Positions 43,598-51,287 of a DNA stretch of 64,000 nucleotides are shown one piece after another. The stretch covers positions 1-64,000 of the forward strand of contig VEPN01000005.1 in assembly GCA_012026835.1 (NCBI GenBank). Direction: 5' to 3'. Within the stretch, counting starts at the first letter, position 1; the number at the start of each line of letters is the position of its first letter. Position numbers and translations under genes: made by a program. The stretch is from Candidatus Methanoperedens sp. (GTDB lineage Archaea; Halobacteriota; Methanosarcinia; Methanosarcinales; Methanoperedenaceae). The notes under the pieces are model-generated. The model was not told the origin of the DNA and did no database searches. It saw only the letters and a list, made by a program, of their open reading frames with translations.

Positions 43598-43906
43598 ATG
43601 AGTTCAGAAATGTGTACTGTCTGCGGACTGCCAAAAGAGCTTTGCATATGCGAAGAAGTGGCAAAAGAACAGCAGAGAATCGTCATCAAGGTAGACACGC
43701 GAAAATATAAGAAAGAAGTGACAGTGATAGAGGGTCTTAACCCGAGTGAGATAAACCTGCAGGAGCTAACAAGTTATCTCAAGTCCAAGTTCGCGTGCGG
43801 CGGTACGATAAAAGAGAATGTTATTGAACTTCAGGGAAATCATAAGAATAGGATGAAAGCTGTCCTTATCCAGAAAGGTTTCCAACCTGAACAAATAAAG
43901 GTGTAA
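43598..43906 (+). CDS. Translation initiation factor aIF1 (SUI1 family)
   Basis: A 102-residue SUI1/eIF1 homologue. It starts with [19 protein letters not shown], a cysteine-bearing head that archaeal aIF1 often has, and continues with the SUI1 domain ([20 protein letters not shown] and [19 protein letters not shown]). It monitors start-codon selection on the 30S subunit. I use the ATG at 43598, which follows GGAGGT (43579-43584) and matches homologues; in-frame upstream starts exist at 43562 (TTG) and 43577 (ATG). Confidence 0.93.
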   Translation: MSSEMCTVCGLPKELCICEEVAKEQQRIVIKVDTRKYKKEVTVIEGLNPSEINLQELTSYLKSKFACGGTIKENVIELQGNHKNRMKAVLIQKGFQPEQIKV

Positions 43907-44004
43907 TCCTTTTTTTAATATGATCTGATAGATCTTTTTCGAGTTATTAATTTGGCTGTAAAAGAAAACAAAGGAAGTGAAGGCCACTTCCTTTAAATAC
44001 TTTA

Positions 44005-44832
44005 TTACTGGGGTTTCTCCAGCAATTTTGTCTTGGTGAGCAGTCTTCCGTCCTTTGCATGAGGCTTCCTGAGAACAGAGTCGTTCGCCTTCTCCATCTC
44101 GCGGGCTTCATCTGCAAGCCTGGCGGCTGCGCGCATGGCTTCGTGCCCGGCTGCCGCAGTAGTTGCTATCTGGTCAACCTCTTTTAATACAAAGCATGCA
44201 GGGAAATCTATCTCTGCTACTTTGGTGGCGATATGGAGGGCTGCAAGTGCTTTAGCCTTTGCATAAGGATTTACGAATCCCGCGCTTTCCACGCATTTCT
44301 CCGGTTTTCCAAGAATCTTGGGTAATGCCGGGGGCTTTGTGCCTGCTGCGACCTGGTCTATGACCATATCCATCTCGGTCTGGACAAGCCTGATAGGGCC
44401 GCATACCGATAGTACTTTGGCAGCATCGCTATTGAATGACACCATCTCAACAGGGTCGAGGAACTCCCTTTTTGCACCGATTAACGGGTCAACCGGTAGT
44501 ATGATGTAGCCGAATCCTGCCTGTTCCAGCTTCTCCCTGTCTTCCTTTTTAGTCGGGCCATCTGAAACCACAATTGTCGGCGTGCCTTTCCAGACATCCC
44601 TCGCCGCTGTCGGGCCTGGTGCCATTGAATTGGGACTGATCATGACCACAAAATCCGGCCCCCATTTCTTAAAGGATTCTGTCTCGGCGGCCTCATCCTT
44701 TCCCATCTTTGCCCCTGTTCCGAATACACGTACTGCAATTCCTTCTCTTGCTGCAATCTCATCCAGTAATAAGTCTATTACCTGTGAGGTGCCAAGATTT
44801 CCAAGTTTTATAACTCCTATCTTAACGACCAT
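44005..44832 (-). CDS. mtd: F420-dependent methylene-tetrahydromethanopterin dehydrogenase
   Basis: A 275-residue Mtd. The N-terminal IGVIKLGNLGTSQVIDLLLD and the internal PGPTAARDV and PTIVVSDGPTKK segments are typical. It catalyses reversible reduction of methenyl- to methylene-H4MPT with reduced F420; in methane oxidation it runs in the oxidative direction. The C-terminal helix has KANDSVLRKPHAKDGRLLTK, which is usual for the family. It stands alone on the minus strand, 110 bases after the next upstream start. It identifies the host as a C1-metabolising archaeon with H4MPT. Confidence 0.97.
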   Translation of the reverse strand: MVVKIGVIKLGNLGTSQVIDLLLDEIAAREGIAVRVFGTGAKMGKDEAAETESFKKWGPDFVVMISPNSMAPGPTAARDVWKGTPTIVVSDGPTKKEDREKLEQAGFGYIILPVDPLIGAKREFLDPVEMVSFNSDAAKVLSVCGPIRLVQTEMDMVIDQVAAGTKPPALPKILGKPEKCVESAGFVNPYAKAKALAALHIATKVAEIDFPACFVLKEVDQIATTAAAGHEAMRAAARLADEAREMEKANDSVLRKPHAKDGRLLTKTKLLEKPQ

Positions 44833-44944
44833 ATTTTATCACATGGGAGAGAATCGCATGTGTTATTTATAAGGTTTTTGAAATTGTTCTGCTATTTTGG
44901 AAGATAACAAAAATAGATTGCAAATTTTACTGCTGAATGTTTAA

Positions 44945-45265
44945 TCAACCGTAAATCCGCACACCACGTATCATACTTTTAATTCGCGGCAGTTCAGCAC
45001 GCGGCACATCAACAAGTACACGATCTTCTTGTAATTTGGTTTTCAGTATGTCAAGGAGAGTCTCTTTTTCTGGTACTTCGACTATGTTATTATTCTGATC
45101 TAGACGCATTTCTCCTAATATCAACATTCCGTGTGGGGTTTTTGCAATTATTTTAACGTTCCATGTGTTCTGTTGTGCATCAAAGTAAATATCGCCTGCT
45201 GATACTAATTCACCCATATTCTCGATAAGATATTCTTTTGCCTTTTCATAGATTTCTTTATACAT
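44945..45265 (-). CDS. Small protein following a C39-like peptidase gene
   Basis: A 106-residue protein with an alpha-beta pattern: an N-terminal helix (KEIYEKAKEYLIENMG), central strands (NTWNVKIIAKTPHGMLILGE) and a C-terminal helix with VDVPRAELPRIKSMIRG. I do not recognise the family. The ATG at 45265 overlaps the stop codon of the upstream C39-like gene, so the two are cotranslated and may act together. A regulatory subunit or inhibitor of the peptidase is a possible role. Confidence 0.55.
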   Translation of the reverse strand: MYKEIYEKAKEYLIENMGELVSAGDIYFDAQQNTWNVKIIAKTPHGMLILGEMRLDQNNNIVEVPEKETLLDILKTKLQEDRVLVDVPRAELPRIKSMIRGVRIYG

Positions 45266-45266
45266 A

Positions 45267-45725
45267 TTACTCCTTCTCAATCTTGATCATCCAACAGCGA
45301 GTGGCATTCCATGCTGCATTGAATGTTTCGAGTTTGCACTTCATGAATTTTCCTTCAGATACATCAGGGTCGTGATAAACGAGTTCTTCGTCTGTAAAGC
45401 CAAGTATTACGATGAAATGACCAAAGCCACTTACGCCACCGTAAAGGTAACTTGAGTCAACCAATGCGATTACAGGCTTTCCTTCTTTTATTTCCTGTTT
45501 GAGGTCATCAATGTTTGCATTCTTAACCGATGTAGATTTCAGACCGGATTTTTGGGCGGCTGCTGATATTTGCATCGGCGTTGTACCGAGTTCAGTAGTA
45601 CCGCAAGCTGCCTTTACTTCTGATTCCGTTCTTGTGACTCCAAAGAAAGCAAGAACCATGCGTAAACAAGCTGGTCCGCAGGTGTACCAATTTTCCTGCT
45701 TAAAGTATGGGAGCCTGATGTTCAA
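45267..45725 (-). CDS. C39-like cysteine peptidase domain protein
   Basis: A 152-residue protein with a C39-type papain-like fold: QENWYTCGPACLRMVLAFFG (Cys16), GGVSGFGHFIVILGF (His103) and YHDPDV (Asp119). The three catalytic residues are all present, so activity is possible. C39 domains usually cleave double-glycine leader peptides and are fused to ABC transporters; here the domain stands alone without a membrane segment. The target peptide is unknown. It heads a two-gene unit. Confidence 0.75.
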   Translation of the reverse strand: MNIRLPYFKQENWYTCGPACLRMVLAFFGVTRTESEVKAACGTTELGTTPMQISAAAQKSGLKSTSVKNANIDDLKQEIKEGKPVIALVDSSYLYGGVSGFGHFIVILGFTDEELVYHDPDVSEGKFMKCKLETFNAAWNATRCWMIKIEKE

Positions 45726-45908
45726 ATAATCACTGAATTTAAGAAGTCACAGCAGATATTAAAACTTGTTGTATAACCTGACTTAAACTAAGTGTAATGC
45801 CCATAAACATATTGTGGCATGTTTCATGTAACAAATATTTTCTATGCAGTTAACGGGCACTAAATTTAATATGTAAATAACGTGTTTAAAGGAAATTAAG
45901 AAAGAGAA

Positions 45909-46013
45909 ATGGAATTTAGAGATATTGCTAACTGGGATGAAAATTATATTAATGAGCTAATCGACAAAAAAGAGAAAGAAAGCGTTCAAGGCTATAAAAT
46001 CAAAATTGAATAA
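45909..46013 (+). pseudogene. Short remnant resembling the start of an AlbA_2/Schlafen-type protein
   Basis: A 34-residue ORF starting EFRDIANWDENYINELIDKK and ending after about ten more residues. The opening resembles the N-terminus of archaeal AlbA_2 (Schlafen-like) DNA-binding proteins, which normally continue for several hundred residues. Here the frame stops, so it may be a decayed gene. It could also be a true small protein. The area 45726-46057 is AT-rich and shows no other ORF. Confidence 0.3.
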
Positions 46014-46057
46014 AAGTTACACCTTATTAAATTCTATTGATAAAAAGCTGAAATGAC

Positions 46058-46594
46058 ATGATAAAACCCGACTCAATCCTGGAAATAAGTTGCGGAGACC
46101 ACTCAAAGCTGTATGAGACAAAAGGCAGCGAGTGGGAGCTGTTCGTGGGCATAGACATCAATATGGATCTTTGCAGGAAGGCAAAGAAACAGGGATTTGA
46201 AGTGGTTTGCTGTGATGCATTCAATCTTCCCTTCAAGCCCAAATCTTTCCAGGAAGTATATATACAATGCTTTACTGCGCTTCTTGAGAAAGAAGACCTG
46301 AGTGATGCATTCCAGAAAAGCGATTATGATGAGTTCTGTGAATTCATGGGGCATGAGATAGATTATGCCTGGCAGGTGATAGACCCGTTCTATGAATTGC
46401 TGCTTGAGTGCAAGCAGGCCAGCGACCATATAATCTGCCTCCCGTCATGCAATCTTGAAATGAACAAGTACCTTGTAAATGCTGTGAAGAACCTTCCCAG
46501 CGTTACAATAGATGTAGATTTCTCAAAACACTGGGGGGGTAGGAAAAAGGCTTGCGTGATGTATCTGGACATTGATTGCACTATATACGTATGA
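46058..46594 (+). CDS. SAM-dependent methyltransferase-like protein
   Basis: A 178-residue protein with a Rossmann-type methyltransferase core. LEISCGDHSKL (about residues 8-18) is motif I, VGIDINMDLCRKAKKQG is the acidic loop after strand 2, and VVCCDAFNLPFKPKSF is motif II/III. After residue 80 the sequence is unusual, with a cysteine-rich helical region and no typical motif IV. The substrate is unknown. There is no strong ribosome site before the ATG. Confidence 0.65.
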   Translation: MIKPDSILEISCGDHSKLYETKGSEWELFVGIDINMDLCRKAKKQGFEVVCCDAFNLPFKPKSFQEVYIQCFTALLEKEDLSDAFQKSDYDEFCEFMGHEIDYAWQVIDPFYELLLECKQASDHIICLPSCNLEMNKYLVNAVKNLPSVTIDVDFSKHWGGRKKACVMYLDIDCTIYV

Positions 46595-46630
46595 TTTTGA
46601 AAATAAATTTTTAATGTTAAGACCTAATAA

Positions 46631-46786
46631 TTAACATGACATTCCTTCAAGCCCGCTGTACTTGCCGACCACAGGACAGTTATAATAATTCTCAGTGCCG
46701 CAGTAGCTTTCGATCTCGGATTGCGCCGGCTTATGATACTTCGGGTCAAGCATGCAGCGTGCGTTTTTAAAGTGCTGGCATCCCAT
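46631..46786 (-). CDS. Small cysteine-rich protein (51 residues)
   Basis: A 51-residue protein that carries Cys3, Cys11, Cys29, Cys37 and Cys51. The pattern, C-x7-C, then an 18-residue gap, then C-x7-C, is regular enough to suggest a bound metal, zinc or Fe-S. The start ATG at 46786 has a strong GGAGGT six bases before it. It is divergent from the FAD synthase gene and does not show in longer ORF searches. I do not know the family. Similar small cysteine proteins exist in methanogens. Confidence 0.6.
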   Translation of the reverse strand: MGCQHFKNARCMLDPKYHKPAQSEIESYCGTENYYNCPVVGKYSGLEGMSC

Positions 46787-46866
46787 GATTTACCTCCGAA
46801 TCAGGTATTGTCTGGCCGATAAATAAGCTTATTTACAAACGTTTTTACCAGTTAAAAATAATCTGG

Positions 46867-47298
46867 ATGTCCATGGTCAGAGTCCTTGCAACCGGTACGT
46901 TCGATATCCTTCATCCAGGCCACCTGCTATTTCTTTCAGAAGCAAAGGCGCTGGGAGATGAGCTTTATGTGATAGTGGCCCGCGAGTCGATGATAAAACA
47001 CAAGCCAAAGCCAATAGTTCCCGAAACTCAGAGGCTTGCCATGGTCCAGGCTCTGAGCATCGTGGATAAGGCAATGCTCGGAAGCGAAAAGGATATGTTC
47101 GAACCCCTTTACCAGATAAAACCCGATATTATAGTACTCGGTAAAAACCAGTTTTTCAACGAGAAGGAGCTTGAAGCCAGCCTTAGAAACCATAGCATAG
47201 AAGCAAAGGTGGTAAGAATACAGTCTTTTCAGGAATGCGAGCTTTGCAGCAGTGCGGCAATTATACGAAAGATACTTAAAAGGAACGGACGGGGCTGA
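46867..47298 (+). CDS. ribL: FAD synthase, archaeal nucleotidyltransferase type
   Basis: A 143-residue cytidylyltransferase-like protein. The nucleotide-binding HPGH (residues 16-19) follows TGTFDILH, and the second part has KPDIIVLGKNQFF. Archaeal RibL transfers AMP to FMN to make FAD; the C-terminal ECELCSSAAIIRKIL segment contains the cysteines seen in archaeal FAD synthases. An alternative is a glycerol-phosphate cytidylyltransferase, but the size and the archaeal host favour RibL. Its 3' end overlaps the next gene on the other strand by 23 bases. Confidence 0.85.
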   Translation: MSMVRVLATGTFDILHPGHLLFLSEAKALGDELYVIVARESMIKHKPKPIVPETQRLAMVQALSIVDKAMLGSEKDMFEPLYQIKPDIIVLGKNQFFNEKELEASLRNHSIEAKVVRIQSFQECELCSSAAIIRKILKRNGRG

Positions 47299-47482
47299 TG
47301 CAGGAATCTTTCAAGTTAAAAAAAGGTAATCCCTTCTCAGAAAGGTACTTTGCCATCTGTTGTATAGAAACGCCTGTAAACTCTGCCGCTCTGCACAGGG
47401 AAAACTCATCATCAATATATTTGTCCATAGCTATTTTCATTCGCAAGTTTTCATCATTAATTCTTACCTGCATACTTTCCAT
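47276..47482 (-). CDS. UPF0175-like small protein (possible antitoxin)
   Basis: A 68-residue protein. The helix pattern IAMDKYIDDEFSLCRAAEFT, then GVSIQQMAKYLSEKGLPFF, fits UPF0175, whose members occur as antitoxin-like partners of PIN-domain toxins. No toxin gene is next to it. The start is preceded by a perfect 8-base palindrome, as expected for a self-regulated operator. It is convergent with ribL, overlapping its 3' end. Confidence 0.55.
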   Translation of the reverse strand: MESMQVRINDENLRMKIAMDKYIDDEFSLCRAAEFTGVSIQQMAKYLSEKGLPFFNLKDSCISPVRSF

Positions 47483-47486
47483 ATTG

Positions 47487-47509
47487 ATTACATTGTGACC
47501 AAATGTAAT
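47487..47509. promoter_or_regulatory. Perfect palindrome upstream of the UPF0175-like gene
   Basis: ATTACATT (47487-47494) and AATGTAAT (47502-47509) are perfect 8-base arms around GTGACCA, five bases before the ATG of the UPF0175-like gene (minus strand) and just after the aminotransferase stop. It could be an operator bound by the small protein itself. No T-run follows on the minus strand, so a terminator role is less likely. Confidence 0.5.
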
Positions 47510-47514
47510 TAATC

Positions 47515-48654
47515 TTATAGCACCGCTTCCATGCGCCTCAGCGCTTCCCTGATACGCTCCTGCGATGTGGCGTATGAGAGCCTGATAAAATCATTTCCCG
47601 CTTTACCGAACGCCGAGCCAGGCGTAGCTGCAACGAACGCTTTATTTAGCAGGAGTTCAGCCACCTCTTCGCCGCTTCCATAACCGCTAACATCTGCAAA
47701 GGCGTAGAATGCGCCGTCCGGCATGGCACATTTGATACCGATTTTATTTAACCCTCTAACAAGCAAATCTCTTCTTGCCCTGAATTCCTTTACCATATCA
47801 TCAATACATTTTTGATCGCCCTGAAGCGCTGCCAGCCCTGCATACTGGACAAAAGAAGTCGCCTGGCTCACAGAATGCGAGTGGAGCTTGAGCATCTGTT
47901 CGTAAACTTCCTTTGGAGCGCTCACGTACCCGAGCCGCCATCCTGTCATTGCATACGCTTTGGAGAAGCCATTAACTGTTATTGTTAAATCCTGCATCCC
48001 GTCAAATGAACCGATGCTAATATGTTCCCTGCCATAGATTATTTTCTCATAAATCTCATCTGATAATACCATGATATTATTATCAATAGCAAGATCCGCG
48101 ATCTCTTTTAATGTCTCTTTTCCGTACACACCGCCTGTAGGATTGCACGGACTGTTAATCACTATAAGCTTTGTCTTTTTCGTTATGTATTTTCCGGGTT
48201 CAACAGGCGCAAAACCGTCATCCCTGGCAGTTTGTGCCCAGATGGTTCTTGCACCTGCAAGGTTTATGCACGGGTCATACGACACCCATGCCGGGTCAAA
48301 TAATACTGCTTCATCGCCCTCCTGAAGCATTGAGAGCATGACTTCAAAAATGGCCTGTTTGGCTCCGGGAGTAATGATTATATTGCCTGGTTTAGCTTCA
48401 ATATTGTTCTCTTTTTGTAATTTCTCGGCTATGGCCTTCCTCAGTTCAGGTATCCCGGGCGAAGGCGTGTAATGAGTCTCGCCGCGGTCAAGGGAGGCCT
48501 TTGCAGCGTCAATAATATGGCCAGGGGTTGTAAAATCGGGTTCACCAAGGCTGAAGCTTATTATATCCTTTCCTTTGCTTTTTAATTCGCTGGCAAGGTT
48601 TGATATCCGCAGAGTCGCCGACTCTGTGATGTTTTGCAGTCGTTTTGCGGTCAT
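47515..48654 (-). CDS. Class I/II aminotransferase (aspartate aminotransferase-like)
   Basis: A 379-residue fold-type I PLP enzyme. It begins with LKSKGKDIISFSLGEPDFTTP (about residues 24-44), has NSPCNPTGGVYG (about 170-181) and the PLP lysine in NGFSKAYAMTGWRLGYVSAP; the last conserved arginine is in FIRLSYATS. The pattern matches archaeal aspartate/broad-specificity aminotransferases. Besides amino-acid metabolism, it could provide the cysteate-to-sulfopyruvate step of coenzyme M biosynthesis. It is separated from the next upstream gene by a candidate small RNA region. Confidence 0.88.
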   Translation of the reverse strand: MTAKRLQNITESATLRISNLASELKSKGKDIISFSLGEPDFTTPGHIIDAAKASLDRGETHYTPSPGIPELRKAIAEKLQKENNIEAKPGNIIITPGAKQAIFEVMLSMLQEGDEAVLFDPAWVSYDPCINLAGARTIWAQTARDDGFAPVEPGKYITKKTKLIVINSPCNPTGGVYGKETLKEIADLAIDNNIMVLSDEIYEKIIYGREHISIGSFDGMQDLTITVNGFSKAYAMTGWRLGYVSAPKEVYEQMLKLHSHSVSQATSFVQYAGLAALQGDQKCIDDMVKEFRARRDLLVRGLNKIGIKCAMPDGAFYAFADVSGYGSGEEVAELLLNKAFVAATPGSAFGKAGNDFIRLSYATSQERIREALRRMEAVL

Positions 48655-48764
48655 AAAGAATAATCCACAGACTCTTTCCTGATATTTAAGCCATTCTGAA
48701 AATTGATTTGGATATAATTTGGGTGTAATCTTGGAAAAACAATATTTAACGAGAACGTCTATTT

Positions 48765-48854
48765 AGAGTTGTAGAGGAAAATTATTTTAATTTTCAAGAT
48801 TCACCACCTATCCTATCCATAAAAATCTTGTAATCCTCTACAAACTCTTTTTTT
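48765..48854 (+). ncRNA. Candidate small RNA with nested stems and U-run
   Basis: AGAGTTGTAGAGGA (48765-48778) pairs with TCCTCTACAAACTCT (48834-48848; one bulged A). Inside, CAAGATT (48795-48801) pairs with AATCTTG (48824-48830). The inner loop (48802-48823) is C-rich, CACCACCTATCCTATCC, which is complementary to Shine-Dalgarno-like sequences. Seven T residues follow at 48848-48854. A TATA-like AATATTTAA at 48741-48749 lies about 20-25 bases before the first arm. This looks like a plus-strand sRNA of about 90 bases with its own promoter and terminator. It may also be a mobile inverted-repeat element. It lies between two minus-strand genes. Confidence 0.55.
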
Positions 48855-49071
48855 AAAGACTATTTTCATCCGCGAACTTCACAAGAGCCTCGCCAAGGGC
48901 TCTCACATATTTGGGATTAAGGTTGAACCTTCCGCGCTTCTGGCCGCTTCTTTCCTTTGCTATCTCGACATACTCCTTTTCTTCATCGAACCTGTCGCTT
49001 TTCTGCATCGATATGGTCATGAACCATCCTGAGCTCATTTTTATTTCCATGAATCCTTTTTCATCGTTCAT
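48853..49071 (-). CDS. Conserved small protein beside phosphomevalonate dehydratase subunit
   Basis: A 72-residue protein (NDEKGFMEIKMSSGWFMTIS, then RGRFNLNPKYVRALGEALVKFADE). I do not recognise a family. The pattern, a strand-rich first half and a C-terminal helix, resembles single-stranded nucleic-acid or PC4-like small proteins, but this is speculative. The ATG at 49071 overlaps the last codons of the DUF126 gene upstream by 11 bases; an in-frame GTG at 49083 also exists. It is cotranslated with that gene. Confidence 0.55.
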   Translation of the reverse strand: MNDEKGFMEIKMSSGWFMTISMQKSDRFDEEKEYVEIAKERSGQKRGRFNLNPKYVRALGEALVKFADENSL

Positions 49072-49468
49072 AAATCTCGACACATCCTACAATCGCATCC
49101 ACTAAAACCTTATCCCCGGTCTTTATCGTCCTCAGAGGGTCGTTCTCAACCCTGTCCACAAGCGGGATATCCGAGATTATTGCACCCACAGCAACAATTG
49201 GCTCGGCTTTTATATTAATTATTGCAGAGGGAGCAGCGCCGTTCTTCTTAAGCTGGTAAATCACGTATGAGCCTACGGTCGAACCTTTTCCACCCGGGAA
49301 CACGAGGACTTTATCTTTAATGCTTTTCCCGGCAAGCTCATGGTCTTTTTCAATTACAATTCCTGTTTGTGGATCAACACTGCCAAGGAATGACAGGGGC
49401 TGGGAAGTGACAAGAGCCTCGCCTTCCGCGCATCCGCGGGAAACAATATGGGCACAAAGTTTGATCAT
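49061..49468 (-). CDS. Phosphomevalonate dehydratase small subunit (AcnX-type, DUF126)
   Basis: A 135-residue protein of the DUF126/AcnX small-subunit type. It has ISRGCAEGEALVTSQPLSFLG-like start features (RGCAEGEALVTSQPLSFLG, about residues 11-29), DPQTGIV and PGGKGSTVGSYVIYQL with the conserved Ser (about 58-73). In archaea the AcnX pair dehydrates mevalonate 5-phosphate to an anhydro form in the modified mevalonate pathway. The large subunit is not in the window. It complements hmgA of the same pathway. Confidence 0.85.
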   Translation of the reverse strand: MIKLCAHIVSRGCAEGEALVTSQPLSFLGSVDPQTGIVIEKDHELAGKSIKDKVLVFPGGKGSTVGSYVIYQLKKNGAAPSAIINIKAEPIVAVGAIISDIPLVDRVENDPLRTIKTGDKVLVDAIVGCVEIYER

Positions 49469-49600
49469 TCAATTCAATCTCCTTATTTAAAATCTCTTTC
49501 AACTTTCGAAGGTAAATATTACACCACAAATAATACGACGAAAACATTTTTAATAGATAAGTTTATATAGAAAAACAAGGTAAAAGGCATCCTGTTGGTT

Positions 49601-50947
49601 ATGAGGTATACTATATATTATCTAATTACTCTGGCTTTTTTTATTACCCCCGTAAGAGCGGCTGACTTTTCGAACAATGACTTTGCCCAATCTATTAACT
49701 TTACGTGGCTGCTGGTAGCGGCTTTTCTGGTATTTTTCATGCAGGTCGGGTTCGCCATGCTCGGGGCAGGTATAATACGCGTGAAGAATTCATTAAATTT
49801 TTTTACAATGATCTTTATGGATTTTTCACTCGGCGCGCTTGCGTTCTGGGCTGTTGGTTTTGCTTTGATGTTCGGGGGTTCGAACCCTTCAATCGGCCTT
49901 GACCTGGGAAATACTCTTGTGGGATACAGCGGTTTTTTGCTATCAGGCCAGGCAAATGATAACTATTCTGCCGGCTTTTTACTTTTCCAGATAATGTTTG
50001 CAGCGGCAGCCGTCTCGATAGTCGCCTGTGCTGTTGTTGAACGCCTGAAATTCAGGGCATACCTCATGTACACGCTGGCGGTAACTATGATAATTTATCC
50101 GATCTACGGGCACTGGATATGGGGAGGAGGCTGGCTTTCACAGATTGGGGTCAGGGATTTTGCAGGATCGGGCGCCGTGCATGCCGTGGGGGGGTTTGTA
50201 GCTCTTGCCGGGGCGTACCTTATCGGACCGCGCCTGGGCAAATACGATAAGGACGGGAAGCCAAATGTCATTCCGGGGCACGACATAACATACATCGTCA
50301 TCGGGACTTTCATTTTGATTTTTGGATGGTTCGGCTTCAACGCGGGAAGCACGCTTGCCGCAACCGATCTCCGCATCTCTGTTATAGCCCTCAACACGTT
50401 CATGGCCGCAGCCGCGGGCGCTACTTCAGCATGCTTCCTGCTAATGAGCAAATCAGGCAAGGCTGACATCACAATGATCTGCAACGGCGCTCTTGGCGGG
50501 CTTGTTGCAATAACCGGCCCGAGCGCATATGTCGCTCCGTGGGCTGCGGTATTGATTGGATTGATCGGTGGAATAATATTCGTAAAAGCTTACTGGTTCG
50601 TGGAATGGAAGCTCAGGATAGATGACCCCGTAGGCGCTATCGCATGCCACGCGGCTAACGGCATCTGGGGGCTGCTGGCTGTAGGGATATTTGCAGACGG
50701 AACCTACCAGGGGGTAACAGGATTGATCGCCGGCAACACCAACCAGCTTTATGTCCAGTCGATCGGCGCTATAACCGCTATCGTCTGGGCGTTTGGCACA
50801 GGTTACATATTATTTTCGTTCATTGACCACACCATCGGCCTCCGGGTCAAGCCTGAACAGGAGCTCCAGGGACTCGATATTAGTGAGCACGGTATTTCGG
50901 CATATCCTGAATTTACCTCAAATACCAGAGACGGAAGGCAGCAATGA
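49601..50947 (+). CDS. amtB: Ammonium transporter AmtB (copy 1)
   Basis: A 448-residue Amt/Rh-family protein with a signal peptide-like start (TIYYLITLAFFITPVRAADF) and eleven transmembrane helices. The channel histidines are in GAVHAVGGFVAL and ACHAANGIWGL, and GIIRVKNSLNFF is the typical first-loop segment. It carries ammonium into the cell and is blocked by GlnK. The ATG at 49601 is preferred over an in-frame TTG at 49595. The stop overlaps the glnK start (ATGA). It is expected to be induced by nitrogen limitation. Confidence 0.95.
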   Translation: MRYTIYYLITLAFFITPVRAADFSNNDFAQSINFTWLLVAAFLVFFMQVGFAMLGAGIIRVKNSLNFFTMIFMDFSLGALAFWAVGFALMFGGSNPSIGLDLGNTLVGYSGFLLSGQANDNYSAGFLLFQIMFAAAAVSIVACAVVERLKFRAYLMYTLAVTMIIYPIYGHWIWGGGWLSQIGVRDFAGSGAVHAVGGFVALAGAYLIGPRLGKYDKDGKPNVIPGHDITYIVIGTFILIFGWFGFNAGSTLAATDLRISVIALNTFMAAAAGATSACFLLMSKSGKADITMICNGALGGLVAITGPSAYVAPWAAVLIGLIGGIIFVKAYWFVEWKLRIDDPVGAIACHAANGIWGLLAVGIFADGTYQGVTGLIAGNTNQLYVQSIGAITAIVWAFGTGYILFSFIDHTIGLRVKPEQELQGLDISEHGISAYPEFTSNTRDGRQQ

Positions 50948-51282
50948 AGAAGATTGAAGCGATAATCAGGAGCGAAAAACTGGAGGCAGTAAAACAGGCT
51001 TTAGACTTGAAGGGCTTTGGAAGCATGACAGTGATAGAGGTCAAAGGCCGTGGCCAGCAGAAAGGCATCAAACAAATATGGCGCGGCAGGGAATACACTG
51101 TGGACTTCATTCCGAAAGTCAAGATCGAAATATTCACATCAAGCGATACAGCGGACGAAATTATGAAGATAATCAGGGAAAAAGCTTATTCAGGGAATAT
51201 CGGAGATGGAAAGATATTCATACTTCCAGTGGAAAAAGCCGTCAGGATAAGGACAGGCGAACTTGACAGAAAAGCCCTCTGA
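50944..51282 (+). CDS. glnK: Nitrogen regulatory protein P-II, GlnK (copy 1)
   Basis: A 112-residue PII protein. It shows KKIEAIIRSEKLEAVKQALD, the T-loop region VKGRGQQKGIKQIWRGREYT (with Tyr51 in REYTVDF) and the C-terminal GDGKIFILPVEKAVRIRTGE. GlnK senses ATP/ADP and 2-oxoglutarate and plugs AmtB. It overlaps amtB copy 1 by four bases, the classical arrangement. Archaeal PII proteins usually are not uridylylated despite the tyrosine. Confidence 0.96.
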   Translation: MKKIEAIIRSEKLEAVKQALDLKGFGSMTVIEVKGRGQQKGIKQIWRGREYTVDFIPKVKIEIFTSSDTADEIMKIIREKAYSGNIGDGKIFILPVEKAVRIRTGELDRKAL

Positions 51283-51287
51283 CAGTT

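Noticed and set aside
43542-43664. Longer N-terminus for the DUF192 protein (upstream in-frame start at 43664)
   Set aside because: The extension runs across the aIF1 start and promoter and does not fit the family; the start at 43541 does.
49870-49900. A GGGGGTTCGAACCC stretch that resembles a tRNA T-arm
   Set aside because: It lies in frame inside amtB copy 1, with no acceptor or anticodon arms around it.
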